From the NCBI RefSeq assembly GCF_900111615.1, contig NZ_FOHU01000004.1:124001-188000 (forward strand): a stretch of DNA of 64,000 nt, written 5' to 3'. The position numbers and the translations under genes are program-made. Of the stretch, positions 54,371 through 62,949 are shown one piece after another. Within the stretch, counting starts at the first letter, position 1; each line of letters opens with the position of its first letter. This DNA is from Natronincola peptidivorans. GTDB lineage: Bacteria; Bacillota; Clostridia; Peptostreptococcales; Natronincolaceae. Under the pieces are notes generated by a model, which had not been told where the DNA came from, did not search any database, and saw nothing but the letters and a program-made list of their open reading frames with translations.

Positions 54371-56878
54371 ATGATTTATTTCGTAGATAGATACTTCAAT
54401 GTAAGGACTAGTGTAAAAATATGCAAAGCTACTGTGGATTTTAGAAAAAAATTTGATATAGGGGGTTATTACAAGGACTCTAACACTTTAATTTTTGATA
54501 TCCCAACCATTGCTATCACTGGTAGTTCTGGGAAAACTACTACTAGGGCAATTATATTCTCAATTTTAGAAACAAAATGGAAGGTTCTTAAAACAGTTGA
54601 TAATAAAAATTTACCATTCCAAAATAAGCAAACACTTAAAAGCTACGATTCTTCCTATCAAGCTGTTTTATTAGAGTTTGGTATGGGGAGACCAGGAGTA
54701 GGGAAAAACCATTGTAATGTGATACAGCCTAACATCTCCATAATCACAAATATAGGAACAGCTCATTATGGGAATTTTGGGAATAGTGTTGAATCAACAG
54801 CAAAAAATAAGTCTTACCTGATAAAATATATGCATCCCAGGGGGACACTTCTTCTAAACAATGACGATGAAAATTCAAAATTATTAGAGACAAAGACCTT
54901 TGCCGGAAAAATTATTACCATAGGAATTCGTAATAAAGCTGATTATCAGGCAAGTAATATACGATTTGTAGACCAGGGGGTATGTTTTCAAGTTGCACTA
55001 GATAGACAAAGTATAGAATTTTTCATCCCTGCATATGGGTTGCATAATGTGTATAACGCTTTAGTTGCAATTGCCGTTTGCCACCATCTTAAATTTTCAC
55101 CTATTGAAATCCAACTAGGTTTAAAGCGATACCAACCTCCAATAAAAAGACTTAATTTTTATCACTTATCCAATGCATCTATGCTAATTGATGATACGGT
55201 TAATGCCAATCCTGAGTCTGTAAAGACTGCCATTGATGTTCTGATTGAAAGAGGAGAAGAAAAAAAGAAAATCGTAGTCTTGGGCAGCATGTTAGAATTA
55301 GGCGAATATGAAGTGGCAGGACATATAGATGTAGGAGGATATCTAGCAAAAAATGATATAGACCTTATTTATACATTCGGGAAAGCTGCAAAAAGCATAA
55401 TGGAGGGAGCTATAAAGGCAGGATTTCCTACTGATAGAATCCAGCATTTTAGCCATCGTGTAGAATTACACGCAGCTATTAAGCAATCTTTGGAGAAGAA
55501 TAGTATAATCTTAGTGAAGGGTTCTAGTAAAATGAAGATGGATCAGACTGCCAAGTATATTAGGGATCGTTTCCTGTATTCTGTTTATGTGGATAGTACC
55601 GTTAATCAAGATTCTATCTATTTAAATAATTCTACCTTGCAACAGATGAATATAGCTTCTCCTTATATTACCTTTCATTTTGGTGCTTTTGCTAAAAACT
55701 TTCCCATACAAATCGATCCTAGCTTGAAAAATGGAGTTATACGATTACCAAAACAACTTAGTGATGATCTTGAAATCCCTGCAGTACCTTGCGAATATTA
55801 TATGGATGATCATCATCTGCACTCAGGACCCGTTATAGGCTTGCTAGTATTACCTAGATACTATAATGATCCTCCACAACAGCTCCTTCGATTTGCCGAT
55901 TATGATGGTATTAAAGGTCTTGTATTTCTTTGCAAACAATCTGATATCAACATTGATACTAGAAGGATTGAGGGCTACTACTATACCCCCGAAACGGAAG
56001 ATTTTGTAGCAGGAACATTCCCGTACCCCTCCGCCTTCTTCAATCGTACTCGACTAAAGAAAAGAATTTACCGGCACTTGCAGCAGCATATCGGTGATAC
56101 CGTCTTTAATTATCCCTATGGCAACACTGATAAATGGAGTTTTTATAAACAAATGTCTGAGAAATCTAAAATAATTAAACATCTACCCAACACAGTACAA
56201 TATGTAAATATTAAGTCTTTGATAAAAATGCTGCGTACTTATCCAGCTATATATATGAAACCTACTACACTTGCCGGTGGAAATGGGATTCTTTATGTAA
56301 AAAAATTAAAAAAAGGTTTTCTATTATCTACGCCTTCAGGTAGTAAACAGCGTATTCATACAAAAAATGCTTTAGCTGAACAAGTAAGTATGCGGTTAGT
56401 TAAAAATAAAAAATACATTGTGCAGCAGGCTATTCCCTATGAATATAAAGGAAAGAAAATAGATTTCCGTGTGTACATTCAAAAGGATGAAACAAAGAAT
56501 TGGAAATTCTCGGGTATGGAAACAAAAATTGCCAAATCAGGAAGCATTATTTCTAATTCAAAAAATCGAGAAGCAGTTATACCTGGTGAAGAAGCCCTCA
56601 TGAAAATCTATGGATTAAGTGAAAAAGAGACAGTAAAAAAGATTATAGAAATTACTAAACTATGTATTAAAGTTTTAAATATTTTAGAAAAAGGAAGTCA
56701 TATTGGAGATGCTGCCATTGACTTAATTATAGATGGTAATGGTGAAATGTGGATACTTGAGGTTCAATTGAATTATGCTGCTGAGATTAAAGCTTTTAGG
56801 CTGGATGACGAGCAAGCTGTATTACCAAATATCTTGCCCACACCATTGAAATATGCTAAATCTTTAACTGGTTTCTAA
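54371..56878 (+). CDS. Fusion of a MurF-like amide ligase and a YheC/YheD ATP-grasp domain
   Basis: 835 residues with two ATP-dependent ligase modules. Residues about 40-415 are a Mur ligase: P-loop TGSSGKTTT at 50-58, ITNIGTAH, then the C-terminal domain with DDTVNANPESV and VLGSMLELG. The usual MurF N-terminal substrate domain is missing (only about 45 residues precede the P-loop). Residues about 420-835 match YheC/D endospore coat-associated ATP-grasp proteins (KPTTLAGGNGILYV, QQAIPYEYKGKKIDFRVYIQ, IGDAAIDLIID, ILEVQLNY). Cyanophycin synthetase also joins ATP-grasp and Mur modules, but in the reverse order. Probably makes an amino-acid or peptide polymer or cross-link on the spore surface; this is inference. 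No ribosome site precedes the ATG, and an in-frame stop lies 10 codons upstream. Confidence 0.85.
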   Translation: MIYFVDRYFNVRTSVKICKATVDFRKKFDIGGYYKDSNTLIFDIPTIAITGSSGKTTTRAIIFSILETKWKVLKTVDNKNLPFQNKQTLKSYDSSYQAVLLEFGMGRPGVGKNHCNVIQPNISIITNIGTAHYGNFGNSVESTAKNKSYLIKYMHPRGTLLLNNDDENSKLLETKTFAGKIITIGIRNKADYQASNIRFVDQGVCFQVALDRQSIEFFIPAYGLHNVYNALVAIAVCHHLKFSPIEIQLGLKRYQPPIKRLNFYHLSNASMLIDDTVNANPESVKTAIDVLIERGEEKKKIVVLGSMLELGEYEVAGHIDVGGYLAKNDIDLIYTFGKAAKSIMEGAIKAGFPTDRIQHFSHRVELHAAIKQSLEKNSIILVKGSSKMKMDQTAKYIRDRFLYSVYVDSTVNQDSIYLNNSTLQQMNIASPYITFHFGAFAKNFPIQIDPSLKNGVIRLPKQLSDDLEIPAVPCEYYMDDHHLHSGPVIGLLVLPRYYNDPPQQLLRFADYDGIKGLVFLCKQSDINIDTRRIEGYYYTPETEDFVAGTFPYPSAFFNRTRLKKRIYRHLQQHIGDTVFNYPYGNTDKWSFYKQMSEKSKIIKHLPNTVQYVNIKSLIKMLRTYPAIYMKPTTLAGGNGILYVKKLKKGFLLSTPSGSKQRIHTKNALAEQVSMRLVKNKKYIVQQAIPYEYKGKKIDFRVYIQKDETKNWKFSGMETKIAKSGSIISNSKNREAVIPGEEALMKIYGLSEKETVKKIIEITKLCIKVLNILEKGSHIGDAAIDLIIDGNGEMWILEVQLNYAAEIKAFRLDDEQAVLPNILPTPLKYAKSLTGF

Positions 56879-56907
56879 ACAAATTGTACCTTTTTAGCTG
56901 CTCTGCC

Positions 56908-56923
56908 AAATGCTTAAGCATTT
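56908..56923. other. Perfect 16-base palindrome downstream of the fusion gene
   Basis: AAATGCTTAAGCATTT, itself inside a looser stem CTGCCA...TGGCAG. It may end the fusion-gene transcript or be an operator for the Dps gene; no T-run follows. Confidence 0.4.
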
Positions 56924-57090
56924 CTAAATACACCCTCCTTATGGCAGCACTGAAAACAACCTGCTAGAGAAAGTTGTACACTGAAAAATTTTAATAAGAT
57001 AAATGTTTAACAGGCAAAGCCTTGGGTAAGTATATCTTAGAAGTAGTTAAAAAACAATTTAACAATGAAAATCACAAAGGAGGATCTATT

Positions 57091-57525
57091 ATGAAAGACT
57101 ATACTAAATTAAATGAGTACCTATCTAATCTAGCTGTATTAAATGTGAAGCTGCACAATCTCCATTGGAATGTGGTAGGTAAACAATTTATACAAGTTCA
57201 TGAGTTTACTGAGTCAATGTACAATGATTTCTTTGAAAAGTATGATGATGTAGCTGAGCTTATGAAGACCAGAGATGAACAGCCTTTAGCAAAGATGGCG
57301 GATTATCTAAAAAATACTTCTATTAAAGAATTAGATAAAGATAAATTCACCAGTACTGAGGTGCTTGAAATAGTTCAGGATGATTTAAACAAAATGAAGG
57401 ACTTAGCTACAGAAATCAGAACCGCAGCTGACGAAGCTGGTGATTTTGGAATAGTAGCAGAGTTTGAAGATCATATTGCTGGTTATAGTAAAAACCTATG
57501 GTTCATAAAATCAATGCTTGCATAG
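57091..57525 (+). CDS. dps: Dps-family ferritin-like protein
   Basis: 144 residues from the ATG after AAAGGAGG; the longer frame start has no ribosome site. LHNLHWNVVGKQFIQVHEF carries the ferroxidase histidine and ESMYNDFFEKYDDVAE the acidic ligands. Dps forms a 12-mer shell that oxidises and stores iron and protects DNA. It is its own transcription unit, closed by a strong terminator. Confidence 0.92.
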   Translation: MKDYTKLNEYLSNLAVLNVKLHNLHWNVVGKQFIQVHEFTESMYNDFFEKYDDVAELMKTRDEQPLAKMADYLKNTSIKELDKDKFTSTEVLEIVQDDLNKMKDLATEIRTAADEAGDFGIVAEFEDHIAGYSKNLWFIKSMLA

Positions 57526-57569
57526 AACAAGTTAGTATCGTTATAAAATAAGAAATAGACTATTTTTCT

Positions 57570-57607
57570 AAGGGTTAGCTCCTGTATTCCAAGGAGTTAG
57601 CCCTTTT
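57570..57607 (+). terminator. Terminator of dps
   Basis: Stem AAGGGTTAGCTCCT / AGGAGTTAGCCCTT, one mismatch, followed by TTTT. Confidence 0.85.
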
Positions 57608-57782
57608 AAATTTGAATTCATACATAGCATTGATTTTATATTTTTTTGTATTAATAATATGATCACGAATTTATAGTATATTTTAGCAATACCTATATTA
57701 AAAAGGTCTTTTCACTTCTGTGTAGAATAATTAAAGTATCTGTAAACCTATTTAATATCTTTATACATTAAGGAGTGTCACC

Positions 57783-58667
57783 ATGAAAAAACATGAAGTT
57801 TTCACAATAATTTTAATGATTATCCTGCTGATTACCACCTTTAATCAAGGCTCTACTATTCATGAGCTTAGAAACACCATTAATCACCAGAGCCATCAAA
57901 TTTCCGCCTTGCAAAATGGTGTTCAAGGTATTTATGGATCAGTAAACAACTCTCTGTCTAATTGGGAGAGAGAAAATCGATGGTTGCATAGCAGTAAAAA
58001 TATTATAAGTTCTATATCTAATGATGGAAATGATATGGAAGTAATTGTAAGCTGGCAGTTTAATGAATTGAGAAATGATGAAGAAGTATATTTAATGGTG
58101 GGAGAAAAAATAAACACCTCTGAATATAAATGGGAAAAAATAAAAGTAGATACCGATAACCAGCTTCATTTTGACAAAACCTTGACACTACCTTTACGAG
58201 GCGACTATAAATTTGATACTATAGCTGAAAATACTGAAGGCAGCAGGCTGGCTGAGCTTGGAACCGTTGAATTATATCGTTCCCTTAAGGAGAGATTTCA
58301 AGTCCATGGTAACATTCATGCCCGACCAGATAATAAAGCACAGATATTCGTAGATTTATTTGTTGAGGGATTTAAGTACTTCTATCATCAAAATGAATTA
58401 TCCGATAGCTTTATTTCCAAACTTGAAATAGAATCTGTTTTTGTTGAAGTGTATCTAGATGGTCAATTGGTTAAGAATTTTGATCTTTTAGAAGAAACTG
58501 CAGAAAAAGGTCATAGAGAATTAGAGAAACAGATGGCAGGCTATCCTACAGATTTCATGCACATATATCAGAATTTAGAAGTAGAAGAATTGCCTTCAGG
58601 GACCCTTAGTGCTATTGTTAAAATTACTGATGGGTTAGGGGAAATCTATGAACTTCCCCTTCGTTAA
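57783..58667 (+). CDS. Membrane-anchored protein of unknown function
   Basis: 294 residues. One N-terminal transmembrane segment (about 8-22), a short coiled-coil-like stretch (IHELRNTINHQSHQISALQ), then a soluble extracytoplasmic part rich in beta-type sequence with two similar halves (about 85-160 and 175-294). No catalytic motif and no family recognised. AAGGAGTG lies five bases before the ATG. Single gene on the plus strand. Confidence 0.75.
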   Translation: MKKHEVFTIILMIILLITTFNQGSTIHELRNTINHQSHQISALQNGVQGIYGSVNNSLSNWERENRWLHSSKNIISSISNDGNDMEVIVSWQFNELRNDEEVYLMVGEKINTSEYKWEKIKVDTDNQLHFDKTLTLPLRGDYKFDTIAENTEGSRLAELGTVELYRSLKERFQVHGNIHARPDNKAQIFVDLFVEGFKYFYHQNELSDSFISKLEIESVFVEVYLDGQLVKNFDLLEETAEKGHRELEKQMAGYPTDFMHIYQNLEVEELPSGTLSAIVKITDGLGEIYELPLR

Positions 58668-58728
58668 TTTAGAGACTCCTTTTAACTCAAACCTGTATTG
58701 AAAATAAATATTTATGTTATATATATTC

Positions 58729-58776
58729 AAGGAATGGATATATTGCTAATAATTTATGTATATATGTCCATTCCTT
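58729..58776. terminator. Hairpin between convergent genes
   Basis: Arms AAGGAATGGATATAT / ATATATGTCCATTCCTT pair with a one- or two-base bulge around a 16-base loop. It lies between convergent genes and may act as a bidirectional terminator, though T-runs are weak. Confidence 0.5.
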
Positions 58777-58780
58777 TATC

Positions 58781-58813
58781 ATGGTATTTCAATGGTATTT
58801 CAATGGTATTTCT
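58781..58813. repeat. Three tandem copies of an 11-base unit
   Basis: ATGGTATTTCA, ATGGTATTTCA, ATGGTATTTCT. On the minus strand the first unit read spans the last codons and TGA stop of the zinc-ribbon gene, so copy-number change by slippage would add or remove sequence right at its stop codon. Confidence 0.8.
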
Positions 58814-59189
58814 CCTCTATTTTTTCTAGTCTATACTTATACTGGTATTCATCTATTTTGCCTGATTCAAACAAGTTATTTATTTTAATGAATGGTCTTA
58901 TTGACACAAACTCTTCTCTGTCAAGTTCAATGACTTCCTTACATTTAGGGCATATTATTCTAATGATTTTATCTATTTTCCCTAATGGAAGAACCCCTAG
59001 AGGCTTATAAAATGTTGTATCTATGATATAGTAATCATTATTATTACAGTTCTCACACTTAGGGTTTATCCTCTTTAGAAGCCATTCTTCTGTGTTAGGC
59101 TTAAACATCTGATGCCATTTTATTTTTCCAATTACTTCTGTATCTCTTTTCATCTTTCCTTTGAATCCGCCTAGACTTATAAACCACAT
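58800..59189 (-). CDS. Zinc-ribbon protein of unknown function
   Basis: About 129 residues from the ATG after AAGAGGTG; the longer frame has no ribosome site. CENCNNNDYYIID and, 30 residues on, ICPKCKEVIEL form a four-cysteine zinc ribbon. The C-terminus has a basic/acidic helical tail (YQYKYRLEKIEEKYH). No family could be named. Confidence 0.68.
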   Translation of the reverse strand: MWFISLGGFKGKMKRDTEVIGKIKWHQMFKPNTEEWLLKRINPKCENCNNNDYYIIDTTFYKPLGVLPLGKIDKIIRIICPKCKEVIELDREEFVSIRPFIKINNLFESGKIDEYQYKYRLEKIEEKYH

Positions 59190-59264
59190 AACTACACCTC
59201 TTAAAATTTTTCTCTTAATATGAAAATAATAAATTAACATTTAGAAACGAGAAAGACATTCAAA

Positions 59265-59714
59265 TCATTGACTAATCTCCAAAAAATCTTCATAAAGCAT
59301 CGCATAGGCTCTCATAAAGTCTGCTATCTTGCTTATTTCCTCCATTACAGACTGTTGTAATTCACTTGTATCATCACTCTGTATAAGTTGTTCTTGGTGC
59401 TCTAATGCTTTCTCGGCGGAAAAAGTCAGTTGCTCTACCACCTCACGTGCTTCATCAGAAAAAAAATGAGTACTTTCATCCTTTAATTTTTCTATAACGA
59501 CATGTATTTCTCTTGCAGTTTTAATCAATTCTTCTTCATCCTCTACCGTCAGTATAGGAGAAGCAACACTATATAAGGCCATTATATCCTGAAATGTCTC
59601 CTCATACATAACAACATGATTTTCTATGGCAGAAATCTCTTCTTCATTAGTACAACCTATTAGGCCAACGATTATTATCACTATCATTAATATTAGTAAA
59701 ACGAGTTTTTTCAT
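59265..59714 (-). CDS. Lipoprotein of unknown function
   Basis: 149 residues. The signal peptide ends in GLIGC (lipidated C21), and the mature part is mostly helical and acidic. No conserved domain recognised. The start is the ATG after AGGAGG, seven codons inside the longest frame. Confidence 0.72.
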   Translation of the reverse strand: MKKLVLLILMIVIIIVGLIGCTNEEEISAIENHVVMYEETFQDIMALYSVASPILTVEDEEELIKTAREIHVVIEKLKDESTHFFSDEAREVVEQLTFSAEKALEHQEQLIQSDDTSELQQSVMEEISKIADFMRAYAMLYEDFLEISQ

Positions 59715-59957
59715 CTTATTGCCTCCTAGTTTCAATACCTATAACTGTGGCATTTTTCAGTTATTATGCCAACTAATTAACTGTATCTCTATTTTTCTGT
59801 AAACAAACATGCCTACGGTGCCTATCCCTATCTCTTATATTTGTATTAATATTTTTTGATAGGTTTGACATAAAAATAACATAATTATCAACTTTTTACA
59901 ATAACTACTCGGGAAAAGTCTAAAATAATAGATGAATTGTTGTTTTTGAAATAGAAA

Positions 59958-59979
59958 AGCATCTCTTTAATGAGATGCT
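59958..59979 (-). terminator. Weak terminator-like hairpin
   Basis: Stem AGCATCTC / GAGATGCT with a six-base loop, followed by TTTTC on the minus strand. It could end the transcript coming from 61783. Confidence 0.5.
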
Positions 59980-59998
59980 AAGTTATTCTACGTATTAT

Positions 59999-60125
59999 AC
60001 CAATCTTGTCATCAGTTCTAAGCTATAGCTTCTCGTCCCTCTTTATTCGCCTTCTAGTATTACTCCCTATACTGGTCTTATACTAGACTTCTACAGAATA
60101 GCTTTTGTCCTATTTTTTCCTGTCC
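59999..60125 (-). pseudogene. Decayed copy of the 3' half of the DUF1874 gene
   Basis: The minus strand aligns by eye with the last 130-150 bases of the gene at 62950-63303: ATAGGACAAAAGC and TATAAGACCAGTATAGGGAG match ATAGGACAAAAAGC and TATTAGACCAGCGGAGGGAG, and the order continues through the CTGATG region to the stop. All frames now carry stops. No start or 5' half is seen. Both copies are on the same strand, about 3 kb apart. Confidence 0.7.
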
Positions 60126-60145
60126 TGTCATCTGTAGAGATATCT

Positions 60146-61141
60146 CTAATTGTTGCTTTTATTTTCTATTGCTAATAACTTCTCTTTTGCTGTTTTTGAC
60201 ATCTTTTCTAATAATCCTTGTCTTTTCTCTATACCCTCCTGGATCTTGTTTCTTTTTTTCTTCTCTTTATCTATATCTACCCAAGAGATTTTTTTGTTGC
60301 GATAATACAAATCCAAATCCACTAATCGCTTTCCGCTCTCATCAAACTCTAGACCAATTAATATTTCCTTAAGTTCCTGAGGTTTATAGAGGGTAAATAA
60401 ACGAACTTGATAAGCTAACACAGTAAAAAGGCTTAATGCGTGATCCCTAGTCCAAACCTCTTCTAATACCATCCCCGCCTCCAAATGGTAAAGCACATGA
60501 ATCAAGCGCTCATAATGCTTATCATAATTACCTTGAACATCATAAATATTCACTCGTACCTCATACCATTTCCTATCCTCTAGGCTTTGGGTGATGTATA
60601 GTATCCCTTCATTCCTAAGTTTCTTAAAGACTTGAGAGGAGGCTTGATGTAGAAGTAATGGAGGCTCTAATAAATCCTTTTTACCTAGTGGTTCAGATAA
60701 TTGCCGATGGGTCAAAAACAAAATGGTATCTCCCTGTTCTCCTTCATTGACAGCTTCTTCTAAAGACAAGTCTTTTCCATTATATAGCTCCAGCAGTTGC
60801 TCCGCCACTATAGTCTCCTTCCCAGCAATACGCATTACCATAGAGGAGGGTCCCATCTCCACCCTCTCTACCAATTGAGACACGTGGCTGTTAATAATAG
60901 TGGCTAAACAAATAGAGGCCGGCTGATTAATAAGGATGATTGTTTTAGCATCCTTGATTTCTGTTTTTATAGGATGGGGATCTGTGATGAAGATTAGACT
61001 GCTATCCTCTGATGCCTCCTCCATCCCTGGATAAAAATCCACTTCCCTGCCGTTAAGATTCTCTTTTAAAAAATCCTCTAACTGCTCTATCCCATAAGTT
61101 CTAAGAAAAATCAACCGAGGACCCATCCTTAAAAAAAGCAT
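60146..61141 (-). CDS. Protein of unknown function
   Basis: 331 residues, soluble, with no signal or membrane segment. I do not recognise a family. An N-terminal part (about 1-120) looks alpha/beta (LIFITDPHP, TIILINQPASICLA), followed by a more basic part; the last 45 residues are a charged, probably coiled-coil helix. AGGAGGAG precedes the ATG. Starts 12 bases after the phosphoesterase gene, so the two are an operon and may act together. Confidence 0.72.
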   Translation of the reverse strand: MLFLRMGPRLIFLRTYGIEQLEDFLKENLNGREVDFYPGMEEASEDSSLIFITDPHPIKTEIKDAKTIILINQPASICLATIINSHVSQLVERVEMGPSSMVMRIAGKETIVAEQLLELYNGKDLSLEEAVNEGEQGDTILFLTHRQLSEPLGKKDLLEPPLLLHQASSQVFKKLRNEGILYITQSLEDRKWYEVRVNIYDVQGNYDKHYERLIHVLYHLEAGMVLEEVWTRDHALSLFTVLAYQVRLFTLYKPQELKEILIGLEFDESGKRLVDLDLYYRNKKISWVDIDKEKKKRNKIQEGIEKRQGLLEKMSKTAKEKLLAIENKSNN

Positions 61142-61153
61142 TTCCCTCTCCTC

Positions 61154-61783
61154 CTAAAGGCCAATTCCCCTTTTCTCCATTTTTCTAAATTGATTGGTGG
61201 CAAAAGGGTAAGGCAGAATATATACTTGTTTTGTGGTTAAATCGATGATATTAATCCCCATCAGCCCATTTAGCTTAACTTGGTTTTTATCAGTGGAGCT
61301 ATCGGGTTCAAAACTATGACCAAATAAGTAATAATCTCCAGCTAGAGTTTTATCTATATGATAATGATTGATATATAATGAAACCCCCTCTACCATTATA
61401 TTGCCTTCCTCCATCACTATGCCTTTTTCTGTTATCTCTCTTACCACTTCAGAGTTATCATGATTTCCTAGGGTATAATAAATTTCTTTTGCCTCCACCG
61501 ATTCCAGTTGAGGAAGAAATTTCCCCAGAGCACTTGAATAATCATCTACTGCCTCTGGTAATACCTCCAGCTTAATATTGTCCACTAAGTCACCAGTATG
61601 AATAATATAATCTGGCTGCAGCTTCTTAATTAAACGAACAATATATTCATAAATCTCCTCTGGTGTATCACTGATGTGTAAAAGAAGAGGACCCTTTGCC
61701 TCTAGAAGCTGTCGAGGTAGATAGGGTTTATCCATTAACAGCCCTATCCAAGTCTTGATTTTTTCCTGTATCCTCATAAGCAT
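61154..61783 (-). CDS. Metallophosphoesterase
   Basis: Calcineurin-like phosphoesterase, 209 residues. Metal motifs are GDLVD at 64-68, GNHDN at 106-110, NHYH at 139-142 and GHS at 155-157. The first motif reads ISDTPE (D39) where the family usually has D-x-H, so one metal ligand is missing or replaced. It could be a phosphodiesterase or nucleotidase with altered metal site. Confidence 0.82.
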   Translation of the reverse strand: MLMRIQEKIKTWIGLLMDKPYLPRQLLEAKGPLLLHISDTPEEIYEYIVRLIKKLQPDYIIHTGDLVDNIKLEVLPEAVDDYSSALGKFLPQLESVEAKEIYYTLGNHDNSEVVREITEKGIVMEEGNIMVEGVSLYINHYHIDKTLAGDYYLFGHSFEPDSSTDKNQVKLNGLMGINIIDLTTKQVYILPYPFATNQFRKMEKRGIGL

Positions 61784-61870
61784 CTCATTTCCTTTCCTGC
61801 TTCGTCTCCCTCTATCGATAGCTCGATTATCATTTCGACAATTACCATGTTTTTTCCTTCTCCACAGACA

Positions 61871-61911
61871 AAGGGACAGGAACTTGTTTAAAGAAAGTTA
61901 CCCTGCCCCTT
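61871..61911. other. Hairpin between transglutaminase-like and phosphoesterase genes
   Basis: Arms AAGGGGCAGG / CCTGTCCCTT pair with one mismatch around a 21-base loop. No T-run follows, so the two genes may still be co-transcribed. Confidence 0.45.
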
Positions 61912-61953
61912 GTCTTTTATTTGAATTTCCGATAACTCAATTTCTATCCTCCT

Positions 61954-62850
61954 TTAACCCAAGGATTTTAGGATACAGTCTTTTATCTGCAAAGCTTCTA
62001 ATTGCTCTTGGAGATTAAAAACTGAAAAGTTTTTTGTATTTAAGAGCTTTGCTATTTTATCCATATGTTCTAATTCCCTTCTTGCTATTACACTGTTTTC
62101 TTTTCCCATCATGCCCCAACAATCCCAAGGAAGAGGTTCCAGCTTATTGAGGCATAGAAGATCACGAATCATATTATCTCTAACAAACCACATTCCATTT
62201 AAATGTTCTTCTTCAGTGCCATAATTTTCTGGATCATGTCCATTTTCCCTGCAATTGACCCAAGCCTCTCCTCCTGTCATAAAATCTTCACCTTTTACAT
62301 CATAGGGATTGTAATGTAGCTTCAGTAAACCTTCAAACAGTTGAATCGGCAGCATTTCCTTTTTTAGGTGAATTTGACTCATCCATATATCTACCATAAT
62401 CCAGCGTTCTTCAGATCTATTCCAATACTCACAAACCCAATGATCAAAGTTTTTCTTGTGGAAAGGGTCAAAAAAAGATGCAAATCCTGATCTCAATCGA
62501 GCAGGTATCTTATGATACCTTAAAATAGAACAAAGCATAAGAGATAGATCTCTACAATTGCCAAGCAAAGCCTTCTGGGAATCTCTTGAATTCTTCAAAC
62601 TGGAATCATCTCTTTTTACTACTTCTCTCAATTTTTCTTCAATACTCCTTAGTCTGCTATCATTTAAATACTCTTGTTGAACTGTCACTAGCTGCATATT
62701 CACCCATAAATCAATTAACATAAACTTGTGTATGCTTTCACAAAGCTGAGGTATGTCAGTAGGAAAATCATCAAGCAAATGCTGGTATGCTCCTGGAGAT
62801 GAAGTGAGTCCTTGTTCATAATAAAACGCTACACAACTATCCAATTTCAT
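61954..62850 (-). CDS. Transglutaminase-like domain protein
   Basis: 298 residues without a signal peptide, so cytoplasmic. The papain-like triad is C99 (GNCRDLS), H137 (FDHWVCEYW) and D154 (MVDIW). Such proteins are usually thiol proteases or transglutaminase-fold hydrolases. GAGGAGG precedes the ATG. It follows the DUF1874 gene by 99 bases and may be in the same operon. Confidence 0.82.
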   Translation of the reverse strand: MKLDSCVAFYYEQGLTSSPGAYQHLLDDFPTDIPQLCESIHKFMLIDLWVNMQLVTVQQEYLNDSRLRSIEEKLREVVKRDDSSLKNSRDSQKALLGNCRDLSLMLCSILRYHKIPARLRSGFASFFDPFHKKNFDHWVCEYWNRSEERWIMVDIWMSQIHLKKEMLPIQLFEGLLKLHYNPYDVKGEDFMTGGEAWVNCRENGHDPENYGTEEEHLNGMWFVRDNMIRDLLCLNKLEPLPWDCWGMMGKENSVIARRELEHMDKIAKLLNTKNFSVFNLQEQLEALQIKDCILKSLG

Positions 62851-62949
62851 CTTATATCCTCCTCAACATAAATAATATTTCAAATTTGCATATTATTATA
62901 TCAGGAGTAATATGACAGCAGTATGTCATGTTTGATCATCTTTATGCTT

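Larger units (their letters stand above)
59715..60145. other. Intergenic region with decayed DUF1874 copy
   Basis: A 431-base gap between the lipoprotein gene and the unknown protein at 60146. Its right part is the pseudogene remnant listed separately; the middle has a small hairpin (59958-59979); the rest is AT-rich without a clear promoter. Confidence 0.55.
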
